A DNA stretch of 64,000 bases from Parafannyhessea umbonata (GTDB taxonomy: Bacteria > Actinomycetota > Coriobacteriia > Coriobacteriales > Atopobiaceae), in NCBI RefSeq assembly GCF_900111255.1, contig NZ_FOGP01000008.1:1-64000 (forward strand). Direction: 5' to 3'. The notes below the pieces were generated by a model, which ran no database searches, was not told the DNA's origin, and was given only the letters and a program-made list of their open reading frames with translations. Positions 46,373 through 61,300 of the stretch are shown here, piece by piece (the stretch's first letter is position 1; the number at the start of each line of letters is the position of its first letter). The position numbers and the translations under genes are program-made.

Positions 46373-49300
46373 ATGGACGCACCCACCCCCTATAAGAGTT
46401 TTCTCCGCCGCCTTGTCGCCGTATTTGCCATGGCGCTGGCGATGACTATGCTTGCGTCCATGTTTGCCGCGCATCCGGCGCTCGCCGATGACGTCTTCGC
46501 CTCTGATGCGTCCGTCGCGACTGCTCCCGCGACTGCGCCTGATACGGATGCTGCGGGATCCACGCAGCAGGCGACCGCTCCTTCCGGTGCCGCAATATTT
46601 GCTCCGTCCTCCGAGGGCAACCAGGCCGCGACTGCTCCCGCGACCTCAGTTACCGGCGTATCTGACGACGCGCTTCCTTCGACCGACCAGGCGGCTTTGC
46701 CTTCCGATACCACGACCGATGCTGCTGGCTCCACCATTGGTGACGCTACCGAGACTGCTCCCTCGGTCGCCTCGCCTGACGTGCAGCTTCAGGAAGAGGG
46801 GGATACCGATGACGACGTCACCATTGACCAACCTGCAGGTTCTGCGCGGTCCGTAGCGGGGGAGAAGAGCTTCTTTTCTGAGGGCGTAGAGGTTCCGGCT
46901 GGTTCGGGGGAGGGTTCCAATGGCCTTCGCTCCACTCCCACGCTCAGCGTTGCCGCCGAGAACTACTCGGACCCCCAGACGTTTACGGGGGAGGACGGTG
47001 TAACCGGGTATTGGACCTTCGTTAACGGTACACTCACTATCGGCTCCAATACCGCCCAAAAGCTGAGGCTTTCCGCCTCCAGCTCAGAGCGTGGCGCCCT
47101 TCCGTGGATGTCTGCCATCACGCCCTCCGATGTTATCGAGATTCGCTTTGTCGGGAAGGTCAATCCTGCCTCTCTTGCTTCGTGGTTTGCAAACTTCAGC
47201 TCCCTCGTCAGCTTTGATGGCGAGGGGCTTCTTGTTACGGGCATCTCCAACTTCTCGAAGATGTTCCAGGGATGCTCCAATCTCGTCAACGTTACGAACT
47301 TCGTTGGGACGGGCGCTGCCAGTGGGGCGAACCTCTCGGAGATGTTCGACCGTTGCGAGTCTCTAGTCGCCATCGATCTTTCATCCTGGGATTTGTTTGG
47401 GGCCAATAATCGCGTCAACATGCTTAGCGGTCTCAATTCAATCGAGAGCTTTACCGTCGCGAACGATGTAATCCTGAGCGACACAAACTTCGGTGATTCA
47501 GTAAGTCGCGGTAATACGGCTGGTACTTGGTTTAACAATTCCAACGTTCCTTTTACCACTGGCGAGATTATTGCTAGGTACGCTCAGAAAGTAACCGAGG
47601 CTACTCCCGTTACTTACACATTTAAATATCAGTCACACTTCGTTTCGGATGCAACCATCAGTTGGAGTTATGACACCGAGTCAAAGACCCTTACAATCGC
47701 AGGCGATTCAAACGCTAGCAATATTATCCTGAACGAGAATTATAACTCTCTGCCTTGGCTTCCCTCCGTCGCGCGCGATACGATTGCTCACATTATTGTT
47801 CAGGGTTCAGTTAAGGCAAGTTCACTTGCTAGTTGGTTTGCCAATTATTCAATCCTCGCATCTTTTGACGGTTCAGGTTTTGTTGTTAACGACGTTTCGA
47901 ACTTCACTAGCCTTCTTGAGAATGACTCTGCACTCGTTGAACTGAACCTTACCGGTTGGGTTATGAATTCAGTTTCGAATCTGAACCTTGCTGATATGTT
48001 CAAGGGTGTTTCGAACCTCAATTCAATTACTCTTTCGAAGAATGCAGTTCTTACTAGTTCAGGTTTTGCGAACGATGGATTCAATTTGAATCGTGAAGCT
48101 ACTGACGGAACTTGGGATGCTAGCATTGCCGATTGGTTTGGAACTTCAAGCAATGTTGCGAGTCGCTACACGGGTTCAAACGTTCTTCTCCCCAACGATT
48201 CAATTACTTACACGTGGCATGCGGGACAGCGCGGCGGTCGTTTCTCCGACAATGACAATGCATGGTGGAAATATGATTCAAATAAACTTACCCTCGGCGC
48301 CGACGGCGGAGCCAACAAGTCCGTAACTCTTTCCAGTCGTGAGAGCGCGCCCTGGCTTGTTGAAGGAAAGGTTACCGTCAAGCAGGTTCGTGAAGTTCTT
48401 TCCACTGGCAATCTTGCGCCTACGTCTCTTGCGTCTTGGTTCAGCTCCTACACCAATCTTGAGTCCTTCGACGGACGCGGTCTCGATGTTTCTGGCACAA
48501 CTGATTTCTCGGAACTCTTTAGGGGTTCTTCGGTTAAGGTAATCAACCTTGATGGCTGGGACATGTCTTCGGCCACCTCCGATGCAGATATGTTTACCGG
48601 GACCACCAACCTCTCGACGCTAACGCTTGGTCCCGATGTCCGACTTGGTGCCACTTCTGGCCTTGGCATTACTCTTGCGAGCCATACTCCCGCTGATGGC
48701 TCCTGGGTTACCGATGACAAGGCTTGGTTTGGGTCTGGTGACAACCTGATTAGCCGTTATGCTTCGGGGTCGCAGGATGCTACTTATATATATGTGTGGT
48801 CTCGTGGCATGTTCTCCGGACGATTCGTCTCCAATGACAACGTCTACTGGCTCTTCGATCCCGGTGAGTCGAACATTGGCACTCTGACTATTGGCGTTGG
48901 CGACGTCAATTCCCCTCTGGGCAAGAATGTTTCTGAGCCCTATGATCAGCTCCCCTGGCTCAGCGTTCTGGCTGATCTTCGCCAGATTCGCATCGTCGAA
49001 TTCCTCGACGGTGTCACTCCCGAGAATCCTGTCGCCTGGTTTAACTCGACTAACAGCGACGGCTATTCCGCTCATCTGTATACCGGCATCATGTCTTTTA
49101 ACGGTTCTGGCCTCGACGCGAGCGCGGCTACGAGCTTCGCATACTTCCTTCGTGGTTGCCACACGCTCTCGACGCTCTCCGGACTCGAGAATTGGGATAT
49201 GTCGGGCGTTACCTCCATCTCGGGAATGCTTGACGGCTGCGGATCCCTCACGTCGGTTGAGGGTCTGGCTAATTGGGACGTCTCTCAGGTGAGCGATTTC

Positions 49301-52300
49301 TCGTATCTTCTCCGTAACGATAAGGACCTCGTCTCGATTACCGCCCTTTCGGGTTGGGATGTTAGGGCTGCCCTCGACTTCACGGAACTCTTTAGGGATG
49401 CTAAGGCTGCCACGACGATTGATCTATCAGGCTGGCAGATGCCCGATGTGATGCGTACCAATATGTTTAGTGGTGTCGACAACCTGGTCTCTTTTATCAT
49501 CAATGACACCGTCAAGCTTGATGGAACCGGATTCGACTCCAATGCCTCTCGTGCGAACGACGTGGGAAGTTGGGAGCGCGATGACGCCGCATCGGCCGCT
49601 GGGACCGATCCGTGGTTCGGCAATACCTCCGACCTCGCCAAGCGCTACGACTCCACACGCCTTTCGAGCCCCAACTACTCTGGCATCGCGACGTATACCT
49701 GGAAGCCTGGAAATATTCGCGGGCGCTTTGCCTCGAATGACAACGCATGGTGGAAGTGGGATTCCGAAGGCAAGGTCCTTACGCTCGGCACGACATTCCA
49801 GAGCGCAGGATATGATGGCCAGGTCGAGGAGGTCTACACTGCGCAGCCTTGGAAGACCGTCCTTGGACGTGAGTTTGTCAACAACAATGTCCACCAGATT
49901 GTCATCGAGGCCGGTGCCGACCTTGAGCCCACCCACCTCGACCGTTGGTTTATGGAGTATTGGGCTTTGGAGAAGATCGAGGCCCATGGCCTGAAGATTC
50001 ATTCCAACTCAACCTTTGAGAAGCTCTTCTACGATGATGGCTATCTCTCTTCCGTGCTAGGCCTCGGCACCTGGGACGTCTCCACTGTCTCCTCCATGAA
50101 GTCCATGTTTGAGGACAATGATTCACTGACGACACTAGGTGGGGTTAGTGGGTGGAATACGGCTTCGCTCACTGATGTCTCCAACATGTTTAAGGGTGAC
50201 GGTGAGCTCTACACGCTCACTGACATCTACTCCTGGGACGTCTCGGGGGTTACGACCTTTGACAGCTTCCTTTCCGGGGCCGCCAAGCTCGAGACGCTTA
50301 ACATCTCCGGTTGGAATATGGACTCTGGCGCGAGTCGAGACGACATGTTCCTGGGGTGCAAGTCGCTTAAGACCGTCACGCTTGGCGATGGTGTCGGTCT
50401 CGAGGGCTCGGGCTTCTCGGATTACGAACTCGACAATACGCGTGAGCCTTCCGACGGCTCGTGGTCTACGACCGGCAATGCCTGGTTTGGTAGCACATCT
50501 AATATAGTTGCCCGTTACCAGAACGACCATTCCGGGCGAGGTTCGGGCCTAGGCGAGCAGATCTACAGCTGGAACGCCAATGTCCTGTCCGGTCGCTTCG
50601 AGAACGACTATACCTGGTGGACTTTCTCTGGCGGCAGGCTTGCCATTGGTGCCGAGTCCACGATTCCCGCCGGAGAGACTAACGTCATCGCCGAGGTCCA
50701 TACGGCTCAGACGCCCATGCCATGGCTGGCCGCAATCGGCTCGACGGACCGCGTCACCGCCGTCTCGTCCAATAGTGCCAATATGTTCCAAGCCACGGAT
50801 CCCACAAGCTGGTTCGCGGGCTATAAGAGTCTCGCGAGCTTCGACGGGCAGGGCTTCGATGTGTCTGCCAACACAACGCTCGCGAATATGTTCTCCGGCT
50901 GCTCGGCGCTCTCGACCGTGACCGGCCTTGGCGGCTGGGACGTGAGCGGCGTTACGAGCCTCGCCGGCATGTTCGATGGGGCGAGCTCCCTCAGGACTAT
51001 ATCTGGCCTTGACCAGTGGACCACGTCCTCGCTTGAGACGGTCGCCAACATGTTCCGCAACGCCTCGTCGCTCACCAGTCTTGTTGACGTTGCGGTTTGG
51101 GACGTCTCTGGTGTCACCACATTCGAAGGCTTCCTGTCGGGGGCGACCTCCCTGCAGACGCTAGACATCTCCGGCTGGGTGATGGATGCCGGCTCGACCC
51201 GCACCAACATGTTCCTCAACTGTCGCTCGCTTTCGCTAGTGACGCTCGGAAATGGTGTCATCCTTGAGGGAACGGGGCTCGATAACGTCAATCTCGGCAA
51301 GGTTGCTGGCCAGAACAAGTACTCCCGCGATCCCAACGCGGGGTCATGGCTTACGACTGACGAGACTTGGTTCGGCTCTTCGACCAACCTCAACGCGCGC
51401 TATGGGACATCATCAGCAACCAACGGCCACAAAGTGGGGGAGAAGACCTATCGTTGGGTTGGCGGCCGCTACTCCGGCAGGTTCCCCAGCAACGACAACG
51501 CATGGTGGATATATGACTACAATTCCGGGCTCCTGACCATTGGAGCGGGCAAGACGGCCGACAACGAGGATCTCACGGTCTCCGAGCTCTCAAACGAGCT
51601 CCCATGGACTACGGTCACGGTCTTCAACATAGTCAGCCGCATCTACTCCGTCTCGAGTACGGGCGGTATTGCCCCAGACAACCTATACTCTTGGTTTGCA
51701 GGCTATTCGAACCTGGCGACGTTTAGCGGCTCAGGCATGGACGTCTCTGGCACGACATCGTTTGCCAATATGTTCCAGAATGACGGAAAGCTCACCACGG
51801 TCTCCCTTGAGAATTGGCAAAACCAGGAGGGCGCAAGCCGCAGCGGCATGTTTTCCGGGTGCGGCATCCTCGCGACCATTACGCTCTCCGATGACTCGAT
51901 TATCTATGGGTCCGGAATCAACGGACTCTCGTCTCGCGCAAATACGCTTGGCATCTGGGTGCTCTCGGATGGTGCCACAGAGGTCTGGTTTGACTGTTCT
52001 GCCGAGCTCGAGAAGCGCTATGGAACCTCGGCAGTCCTGAATGAGCGCTTCGGTGTCGGCGCAACGCGCCCGACGGGAGTGCTTACCTATCACTGGGACG
52101 GCAACAGGCTTGGCGGAAGGTTCCCCTCCAACCAGAACGCCTGGTGGGTCTTCTATCGCGAGGTCCAGGCCAACGGAAGCAAGGCTGGAACCCTTACGGT
52201 CGGTGCGGTCAGCACGGCCGACAACCGTGTCGTCAACGAGTATAGTGACGGCACCTCACGCCATGTCATGCCGTGGGCGAGTGCCATTTCCACGCTCACT

Positions 52301-55300
52301 CGCATCACTAAGGTCACCTCTGAAGGCGGTATTTCACCTCTCTCCATGGAGGGATGGTTCCAGGGCCTCACCAAGCTGACATCGTTCGACGCCATCGGCA
52401 TCAACTCGAGTCGCACCGAGAGCATGAAGAACCTCTTCTACGGGGACAGCTCCCTGACGACCTTCCTAAATCTCTCCAATTGGAACGGCGTCAATCGCGT
52501 CCAGACGTTCGAGAATGCGTTTGCCGGACTCACCTCGCTTGTCAGCCTGACTGACGTCTCGGGTTGGCAGGTCGACGGCGCTACCTGCTATGACGGCATG
52601 TTTATGGGAGATAACAAGCTCGAGACGCTCGACATTCGTAATTGGGACATGGACCTTTCTCCGACGCGTCTTGCCATCACGTATAAGGATATGTTTACGG
52701 GCCTCGAGTCCCTCCTTCACATCACGGTGAGTGACGGGGTCGTTCTGGATGCTGATGACGAGGGCTTCGGAAACGAGCTCGTAAAGCACGGAGCAAAATG
52801 GGGAACCTGGTCACGTAGCGGCGAGTCCCTTGGCAACACCGACAGCCTCGCCGCTCGCTATCAGCAGAACACGCGCACTTCTCCCACGTACTACACCGCA
52901 ACGTACGATTGGAACGAGGGCGTTCTACTGGGCACCTTCCTCTCTAACGACAACGTCTGGTGGCACTACGACAACGGCAAACTCTCTGTGGGCATCTCCG
53001 ACCCGACGCGTGACGGGATCGTGACCGAATATGATGACGGCACCGAGGACCATATGCTGCCGTGGCGCGTCCTCCTTGATGACGTTAACGACCCCAATGG
53101 CGTTACCGAGGTTTCGTCGTTCTGGTACGATTCTGCGTCAAGGGGCAAGGTCGTGCCCGTCAATTTCCAGCGTTGGTTCTATGATTACCGCCTGCTCGAG
53201 ACCTTTGACGGGACCGTCTTCGACTTCTCGTCCGTCACTTCGATGGAGTCCATGTTCCAGGGCGACACCAGACTTACGAGCATTACGGGCATCTCGGGAT
53301 GGAACACGAGCAACCTCACTACGATCAAGAATGTCTTCTACGGGACGACCAGCCTCAGCACGCTCTCGGATCTCTCGGGCTGGAACACCTCGGGCGTTAC
53401 TGACTTCAGCGGCGCGTTCTACAACGATTCCCTTCTGACCGAGCTCGACCTGCACAGCTGGTCGATGGACGACGCCGATTCGAGGACCAACATGCTTGCG
53501 GGCTGTTCTGGAATTCGCAGGCTGATCCTGAGCGAGAGCGTCCTGATGGATGACGCGGGCTTCGAAGATACACTCGTCGGACTCGGCAACACCAACGGCA
53601 TGTGGCTGCTCGAGAGCTCTGCTGGTGACTGGATCTGGTTCGATACGACTAGCCGTCTCTCTGACCGCTATGCTTCGACAGCGACTAACCCCACGGGCAA
53701 GCTTACCTATAACTGGGACGGAAACCATCTGGGCGGCAGGTTCCTCTCCAACGGAAACGCGTGGTGGATCTACACCAAGTCTGGTGCCGGAACGGGGCTG
53801 CTCCAGATTGGCGTGGACGGCGGAGACCTTGGAGCCAACGGAACCCACGTGACCGAGACGGCGCTGGGGATGGGTGACTCCGCGCTTCCCTGGACTAAGC
53901 CCAGCTCCGGCAACGTCAACGTTGCCATCGTTCCCGCCGTGAGCGTGACGTCCGTCACCACTAAGACTGCCACGAGCGGCTACCTCAAGATGGACGACCT
54001 TTCGAGCTGGTTTAAGAATTACACCAGCCTCGTGTCCTTCGACGGAGAGGGTTTCGACACGAGCGTCTGCCTCGGCATGGCGTCCGTCTTCGAGAATGAT
54101 CTTAGGCTCCAAAGCGTCACGGGCATCTCCGACTGGGACACCTCCGAGATGACAAGCTTTGCCTCTGCATTTAAGGGAACTTCGGCCCTGTCCGCTCTCG
54201 ATTCCCTCTCGGGCTTCTCGACCGGAAATGTTGAGGACTTCTCCTCGATGTTCCAAGGAGCTTCGTCTCTGCGATACGTGACCGGTATCTCTCAATGGGA
54301 TACTACCAAGGCGACTACCTTTAACAACATGTTTAGGGGCATGTCCTCCGTTCTTGCGCTCGACTTCAGCGGGTGGGACATGACCGCGAGTAACGGTCGC
54401 GCGACCGCCCCCACGGTTTCGGGCTTCCTGACGGGGTGCGTCTCCCTCACCAAGATGACACTTGGCGACAAGTTTAACCCCGACGCCGACGGTCCCACCT
54501 ACGCGCTCGTGGTCGAGAGTGCCCACAACTATACGCGCTATGCTACGGGCCTCGGCGTGAACACCTGGTACGTCTACTCACCTGGGGCCACCAGCCTCAC
54601 GGTGACCTTTAGCTCGGATCCCTACTACAAGATGGGCTACAGGACCTGGTACTACAACGGTTACCATGCCGATACGGTCACCATCTATAACAGGAACGGC
54701 GTTTCACAGGGCAGCTGGAGTCGAAGCACCATGACCGGCGTCACACTGACCGTCCAGGGTGACACGCTTTATATCGTCATGACCGTCGAGGATAACGTCG
54801 AGGCCGTCGGCTTTAACCTGACCGTTACGTCCGATCACAACATCTACCAGCTCCTCGGCTCCTCGGCCACCCAGGGCAAGACCCAGGGCGTTACTTCGCG
54901 AGGCGTCTGGAAGCGCGGGGAAGACGGTTGGATGGGATCCTGGCAGGAGCTCATGACTTCGTATGCCGGCCACGGTGGAGCTGCATCGCAGGGCATATAC
55001 GAGCTCTCTATCGGGGAGATTGCGGGTCGCTTCGGGTCCAATGACGATACCTGGTGGCATTATGCCAACGGCGAGCTTGCGCTTCATGGCACAGGCGTCG
55101 CCGCCGACAGCCAGGTGAATGAGGTCGCATCTGGCGTCACCGTTGAGGGGGCCTCCACCATCCCCTGGGACTTCCTGCGCTCCTGGAACACCACGAGGAC
55201 CAGTCACGGCTTGCAGTCTTACATTTATTCGGTCGTCTCTGACGGCAGCCTAGCGCCCACCAACATTCAGTCCTGGTTCTCCACCTACAGCAACGTGGTC

Positions 55301-58300
55301 ACCATCGATATGAGCGGCGTCGTGACGGGGTATGCGACGAACTTCTCCAACCTGTTCTCGAACAACCCCGCCCTCACAACGGTCAGTGGGCTTGGCGACT
55401 GGGATACCTCTGGCGTCACAACCATGGCTTCGATGTTCCAAAGCGACGGCGTGCTCTCGTCTGTCGGAGACATGTCCGATTGGGATGTCTCCGGAGTTGT
55501 CGACTTCTCGTCCATGTTCCGCGATGACGCGTCCTTCTACGACCTGTTGGGCTTGGCCTCTTGGCAGATCAACCAGTCCGAGGACGTCATCATGGCATCC
55601 ATGTTCCGCAACACCGCGATTGAGGCGGTCGATAACCTTGCCACCTGGAACACTACCCGCGTGACCTCGATGGAGTCCATGTTCCGCAACGCAATCCACC
55701 TTGCGAATGCGGTTGGTCTCGTAAATTGGAACGTCGTCGGCACAGACCTTTCGAACATGTTTAACATGCTTAACTCGTTGACGGGTGCCGACAACGCCGT
55801 CACCGTCCTGGACACTGTCGACCTCTCCAAGTGGCGCATGGACCAGGCGACAAGCGTCTCTAACATGCTTGCTGGCGCTCACGCTCTCTCGACGGTCAAG
55901 GTCTCTGACAACTTTACTATTCTTGCCGGAACCGGATTTACGGACAGTCTCCTGGGTCGCGGGGTTGTCGACGGCGCCTGGGAAAGGAACGACGCCAAGT
56001 GGTTTGACAGCACCTCCGCTCTTGCCGCGCTATACACGGCGGACGGTGCCGCCTTCGCGGGGACCTACGAGTACGTCTGGTCCAATGAGCCCGGCGGCCG
56101 CTTCAGGTACGGCTCGGGCATTACCAACACCTGGTGGCGTTATCACGAGAGCAACCAGACCCTGACCATCGGCACTACCGAGGTCGTCGGGGCTGACTTT
56201 ACCGTCGACGACAAGGCGATCAACGGGACCACCGAGATCCCGGCCGGACTCCCGTGGAACGCGCTCATTTCCAACATTCGCCACATCGTCGTCCGCGGCG
56301 GCATCAAGCTCACGAACCCCGAGGGTTGGTTTAAGGATTACGCAAACCTGATTGACTTCGACGGCACGGGCCTGCGTTTCTCCGACCAGTTCGACGGATC
56401 CATCGCGAGCCTGTTCGAGAATGACCCCAACCTTACGACCATCACGGGCATTGGCGCCTGGCCCACCGAGCGCTTCACCTCCCTCGCCAACCTCTTCAAG
56501 GATGACGCGAGTCTCTCTACCATCGATGGTATCGAGCTGTGGACCAACACCTCCAACGTCGAGAGTCTGGCAAGCACCTTCCGGGGTACTTCTTCGCTCA
56601 CGGATCTCTCTTACCTCCGCAACTGGGACGTCAGCAAGGTCGAGTCCTTCTCCCACACCTTCGACGGCTGCCGTGCGCTCAACTCCGTCGAGTACATCAA
56701 CGGCTGGAATACCTCCTCCGCCCTCGACATGAGCTATATGTTTGCGAATGACACGTCTCTCTCTGAGGTCGTGCTGACCTCTCCCACGTGGGACACCTCC
56801 AACGTGACCACGTTCGCCTACATGTTCAGCGGTGACACCCTGCTCACCAACCTCAACATCTCGAGCTGGGACATGCGTGCGAGCATTCCCACGAGCGGCG
56901 GACGAACCGGCTTCCTCAACAACTGCTCCGGCCTCTCGACGGTGACGTTCGGGCAGAACGTCGTTCTTTCCGAGAGCGGCTCCACCTCCACTTCCACCAA
57001 CAGCACGGGGTTCGGACAGGCCCTCTCCGGGCATGCGGCGGCGAACGGCCGCTGGCAGCTGCGCGGTGGCTATTGGTTCGACGGCACCGCCAACCTCGCG
57101 GACCGCTATGCCGCAGACGTGACGCGCCCTGCCGAGACCATGACGTACGACTGGCAGAACGGGCAGCCTGGAGGCCACTTCCTGGCCAACAGTGGAGCTA
57201 CGACCACAAATAGCTCCGCGTGGTGGACCTATGATCCGTTCACAAGGACGCTCACCTTCGGCGTTGACGCGAACAGCACGAACCTGGACGTCTACGAGAC
57301 ACGCGACCAGCTTCCGTGGCTCAAGTACAGTGTTGCCGTTGCCGGCAATACCAACAACGTCGTCGCCCGCAGCAACATCGCGCCCCACAATCCCGCCAGC
57401 TGGTTCTACGGGTACGGAAACCTCGTCACGTTCGACGGTGGCGCGATGGATCCCTCCAAGGCCACGAGCTTCTATCGCATGTTCCGCGACTGCACCGGCC
57501 TCACGACGCTCACGGGCATTTCCAACTGGGACCTTGCCGACGCCACGGACCTCACCGAGATGTTCTGCAACGCGCGCTCCCTCGCCAACCTCTCCGGAAT
57601 CGCCAATTGGGACGTCTCAAACGTCATCAACATGACCTCGTTCCTCTACGATGCCAACGCGCTCACTGATGCCAGTGCCATCAGCAACTGGGATGTCTCG
57701 AACGTGACATCCTTCTCCCATTTCCTCTATCACCCCGATTCGCTGCGCGTGGTCGACTTCTCCGGTTGGAACATGTCCACCTCTGCGGACTTCACCAACA
57801 TGCTCTACAATGCAACGCTCCTCGACACGATTACACTCGGCCCGACCTCCATCGTCTGGACGGGACTTTCCGACATCAGCTCCAGAAACGATGACGACGG
57901 ACGCTGGTACCTGTCCTCCTACACCTGGTTTGGTAATTCGAGCGCCATCGAGGGGCTCTACGAGCACACGCTCGATTCCGCCTCGCGCCTGGCGGCGGTC
58001 TACTCGCAGGTTGGTGCCGCTAACGGCTCTGACCTCACGTTCTACTGGGACGGTTCCAACCTCGGTGGGCGCTTCTCCAATCTCAATACCTGGTGGCGCT
58101 ATAACAAGAGCACTCACGTTCTGACGATTGGTGCCGACTACGGCGGTGACAGAAACATCACCGAGACTTCCTCCCAGCTCCCCTGGGCCACCGTCCCCGG
58201 CCGCGCCAACGTGTACACCATCAACTCCGAGGGCAATGCGAATCTCCTCAACCCTTCTGGTTGGTTTGCGAACTACTCGAACCTCACTTCCTTCGACGGC

Positions 58301-61300
58301 GAGCTCATGAATGTCAGCGGCGCGACCGATCTCTCGCTGATGTTCGCCAACGACCCTCGCCTGACGACAGTCAGCAACGTCGACGGGTGGAACACCTCCA
58401 GCGCCACGACGATCTCCGGGCTCCTTCGCGGTGACACCGGCCTGGCGAACAACTACGCCTTTACCGCCTGGGACACGAGTTCGGTCTCCGACTTCTCCAA
58501 CGTCTTTGCGGGCGATTCGGGCATGACTGCTATCGATCTCACGGGCTGGGACATGAGCGAGGCCACGACTGTCGACGGCATGCTCTCTGGCGTTACGGGG
58601 CTTGACACAATCATTCTCGACGAGCAGAACGTGCTCGATGATGACGATGCCTTCGATGCGACCGCGACCTCCGGCCTCGACGACACGCTCTCTGGGCGCA
58701 CTTCGAAGGACGGCCGCTGGGTTCTCGCCGACGGCACGTGGTTCGACGGCTCGCCCCGCCTTTCTCGCCTCTATCCCCTCGGCGGAAACAGCCGAGGCGA
58801 CGCTCTCATCTACACCTGGGACGACACGAAGCTGGGTGGCCGCTTCCACTCTGACGAGCTCGCCTGGTGGTACTACACCAAGGCCACGAGGGTCCTGACC
58901 CTCGGAACCCAGGATGACCAACGCGTCGAGGTAAGCGAGAAGTACGACGAGCTTCCTTGGCTCAGCATCGTGACCCTCGCCGACGTCCTCGGTGTCACGT
59001 CCCAGGGGCAGATCGTCCTTCCCGAGGACGCGTCGCTTTGGTTTGCCAGCTCTCCCTATGCTTCCAAGGAGATGCTCTCCGCTGCCAACAAGACCCTCTC
59101 CGTCTGGACGCGAGACCATGGCAACATCTCACTGAGTGGCGATGGGGAGATCTCCATCTATAGCGATAGCGGCTGGGAGAATGCGTACACGCAAATCGCC
59201 CTCGAGCTGACGGCGGGGAAGACCTACACGCTCATGCTCTACATGAAGGGTGACGCGTACACGCGCCTCGACAACAGCGGCCTTCCTGGCGTCGAGGTCA
59301 ACCGTTATGCGGTTCGCGGCGACACACGCGGCAGCCGCGTGGCCGTGATCCCCTTCCTCGAGTCCGGCGCCTCTTCCTACCAGCGTCGTTTCGTGACGTT
59401 CACAGCTCCATACACCGGGCGATTCTACCTGGGCATCTGTGGTGGCGCAATCGCTGACACGAGGAGGACGTACAGGTTCTCGGTAAAGGACCTCTCGCTC
59501 ATCGAGGAACCCGGATACATCGCCATGACCTCCTTCAATGGGCAGGGTCTCGACGTCTCGTGCGTTGAGAACCTGAGCGGCTTCTTCGACGGAGACATCT
59601 CTCTCAACAGCATTAGCCACACCTCCACCTGGGACGTCAGCAACGTGAGTGACTTCTCGAACGTCTTTAGGGACAACGAGAGCCTTGCCGACCTCTCGAA
59701 CATCACGCGCTGGCAGCTAAGCTCGGCTGCCACCATGAGCGGCATGTTCTCCCAGATGGACTCCCTTGCGAGCAACGCGGCCATTGCCTCCTGGAACGTC
59801 AGCGGCGTTACCGACTTCTCCGACCTCTTCAAGGACGACTTCAAGCTTACGAACCTCGACATTTCCAGCTGGAACATGACCTCTGCGCAGGAAACCTCCG
59901 GCATGCTCGACGGGTGCACGAGCATCCAAACGATTGTCGCCGGACGGAGCTCAGTCATAGACCAGGGCCTCACCGACTCGCTCTCTGGCCGCGGGCCCTC
60001 GGACGGCATGTGGAAGCTTGAGGACCTCGGCTGGTTCGACTGCTCCTCGAGGCTCGCATCCCGCTATCCTGCCCGCGCCGCCGGCAGCGATTTCACCTCT
60101 CAGCTCACCTACGTGTGGGACCCCAACTTCCGCGGCGGTCGCTTTACGCCCAATGGCAACACTTGGTGGCTCTACGAGAACGCAACGAGCCAGCTGATCT
60201 TGGGTGCAGACGGAGGTGCCGAGAAGTCCGTGGCCATGTCTGCCGATGACCTTCCCTGGATTGACGTCGTTGGGCTCGCGAATATTACTTCCGTGGGCAG
60301 CAGGGGAGGAATCGTGCTCTCGACCCCGTCGGGCTGGTTTGCGGGATACGACAATCTCACGTCCTTCGATGGCTCCCAGATGGACGTCGTGGGCGCCACG
60401 GACCTTAGCAACCTGTTCGCTGGTGACTCCATGCTCGATACCCTTGCCGGCGTGAGGGACTGGGACACCAGTTCGGTCACTGATTTTTCCGGTGTCTTCA
60501 AGGGTGTTAGCGCTCTCACGAACGAGGGCGGCTTCTACCAGCTTGACGGCTGGTCTACGGTCTCCGCCACCGACTTCAGCTCCATGTTCGAGGGCGCCTC
60601 GGGCCTGAGCGACCTTACGCCTCTGGCAAGGTGGGCGACCGGCAACGTTCAGAACTTCTCGTCCATGTTTAAGGATTGCGTCTCTCTCGAGGACCAGTCG
60701 CCCATCCGTAACTGGAACACCGCCGCCGCCAATAACATGAGCTACATGTTTGCGGGATGCTCCAACCTCAAGTACCTCGACCTCTCGCAGTGGAACATGA
60801 AGGGGCGGGGCATGAGCCTGACGGGCATGCTCGACGGCTGCGGGGATCTCACCCAGATCAAGACGGGCGAAAGCACGGTGCTTGCCGGCACGGGTCTCTC
60901 CGACAACCTCGAGGGCCATGGCAAGAGCGACGGTTCTTGGAGCCGCGATGACTCCGCCGCAGCGGTTGACGGTGTGTGGGCCGACAGCTCGTCGAAGCTT
61001 GCGGACCTCTATCCCGCGGGCGGCAACAGCCTGACGCCCGCGACCTACACCTGGGAAGAGGTCGTCCGCGGGCGCTTTGACTCCAACCAGGGCGTCTGGT
61101 GGGAGTACAACCTCAACACGCATACCCTGACCATCGGCTATGACGGAACTGACGGCAACACGCACGTGCAAGAGGATGCCAACCACCTGCCGTGGGGCTC
61201 GCTGGCTCCGCCCGATGCCGGCGGGCAGGGCATCAAGTCCGTTCTGCAGAAGCTCGTCTTCCAAGACAGCTCCCTCAACGTCGACGGACTTAAGGTCGAG

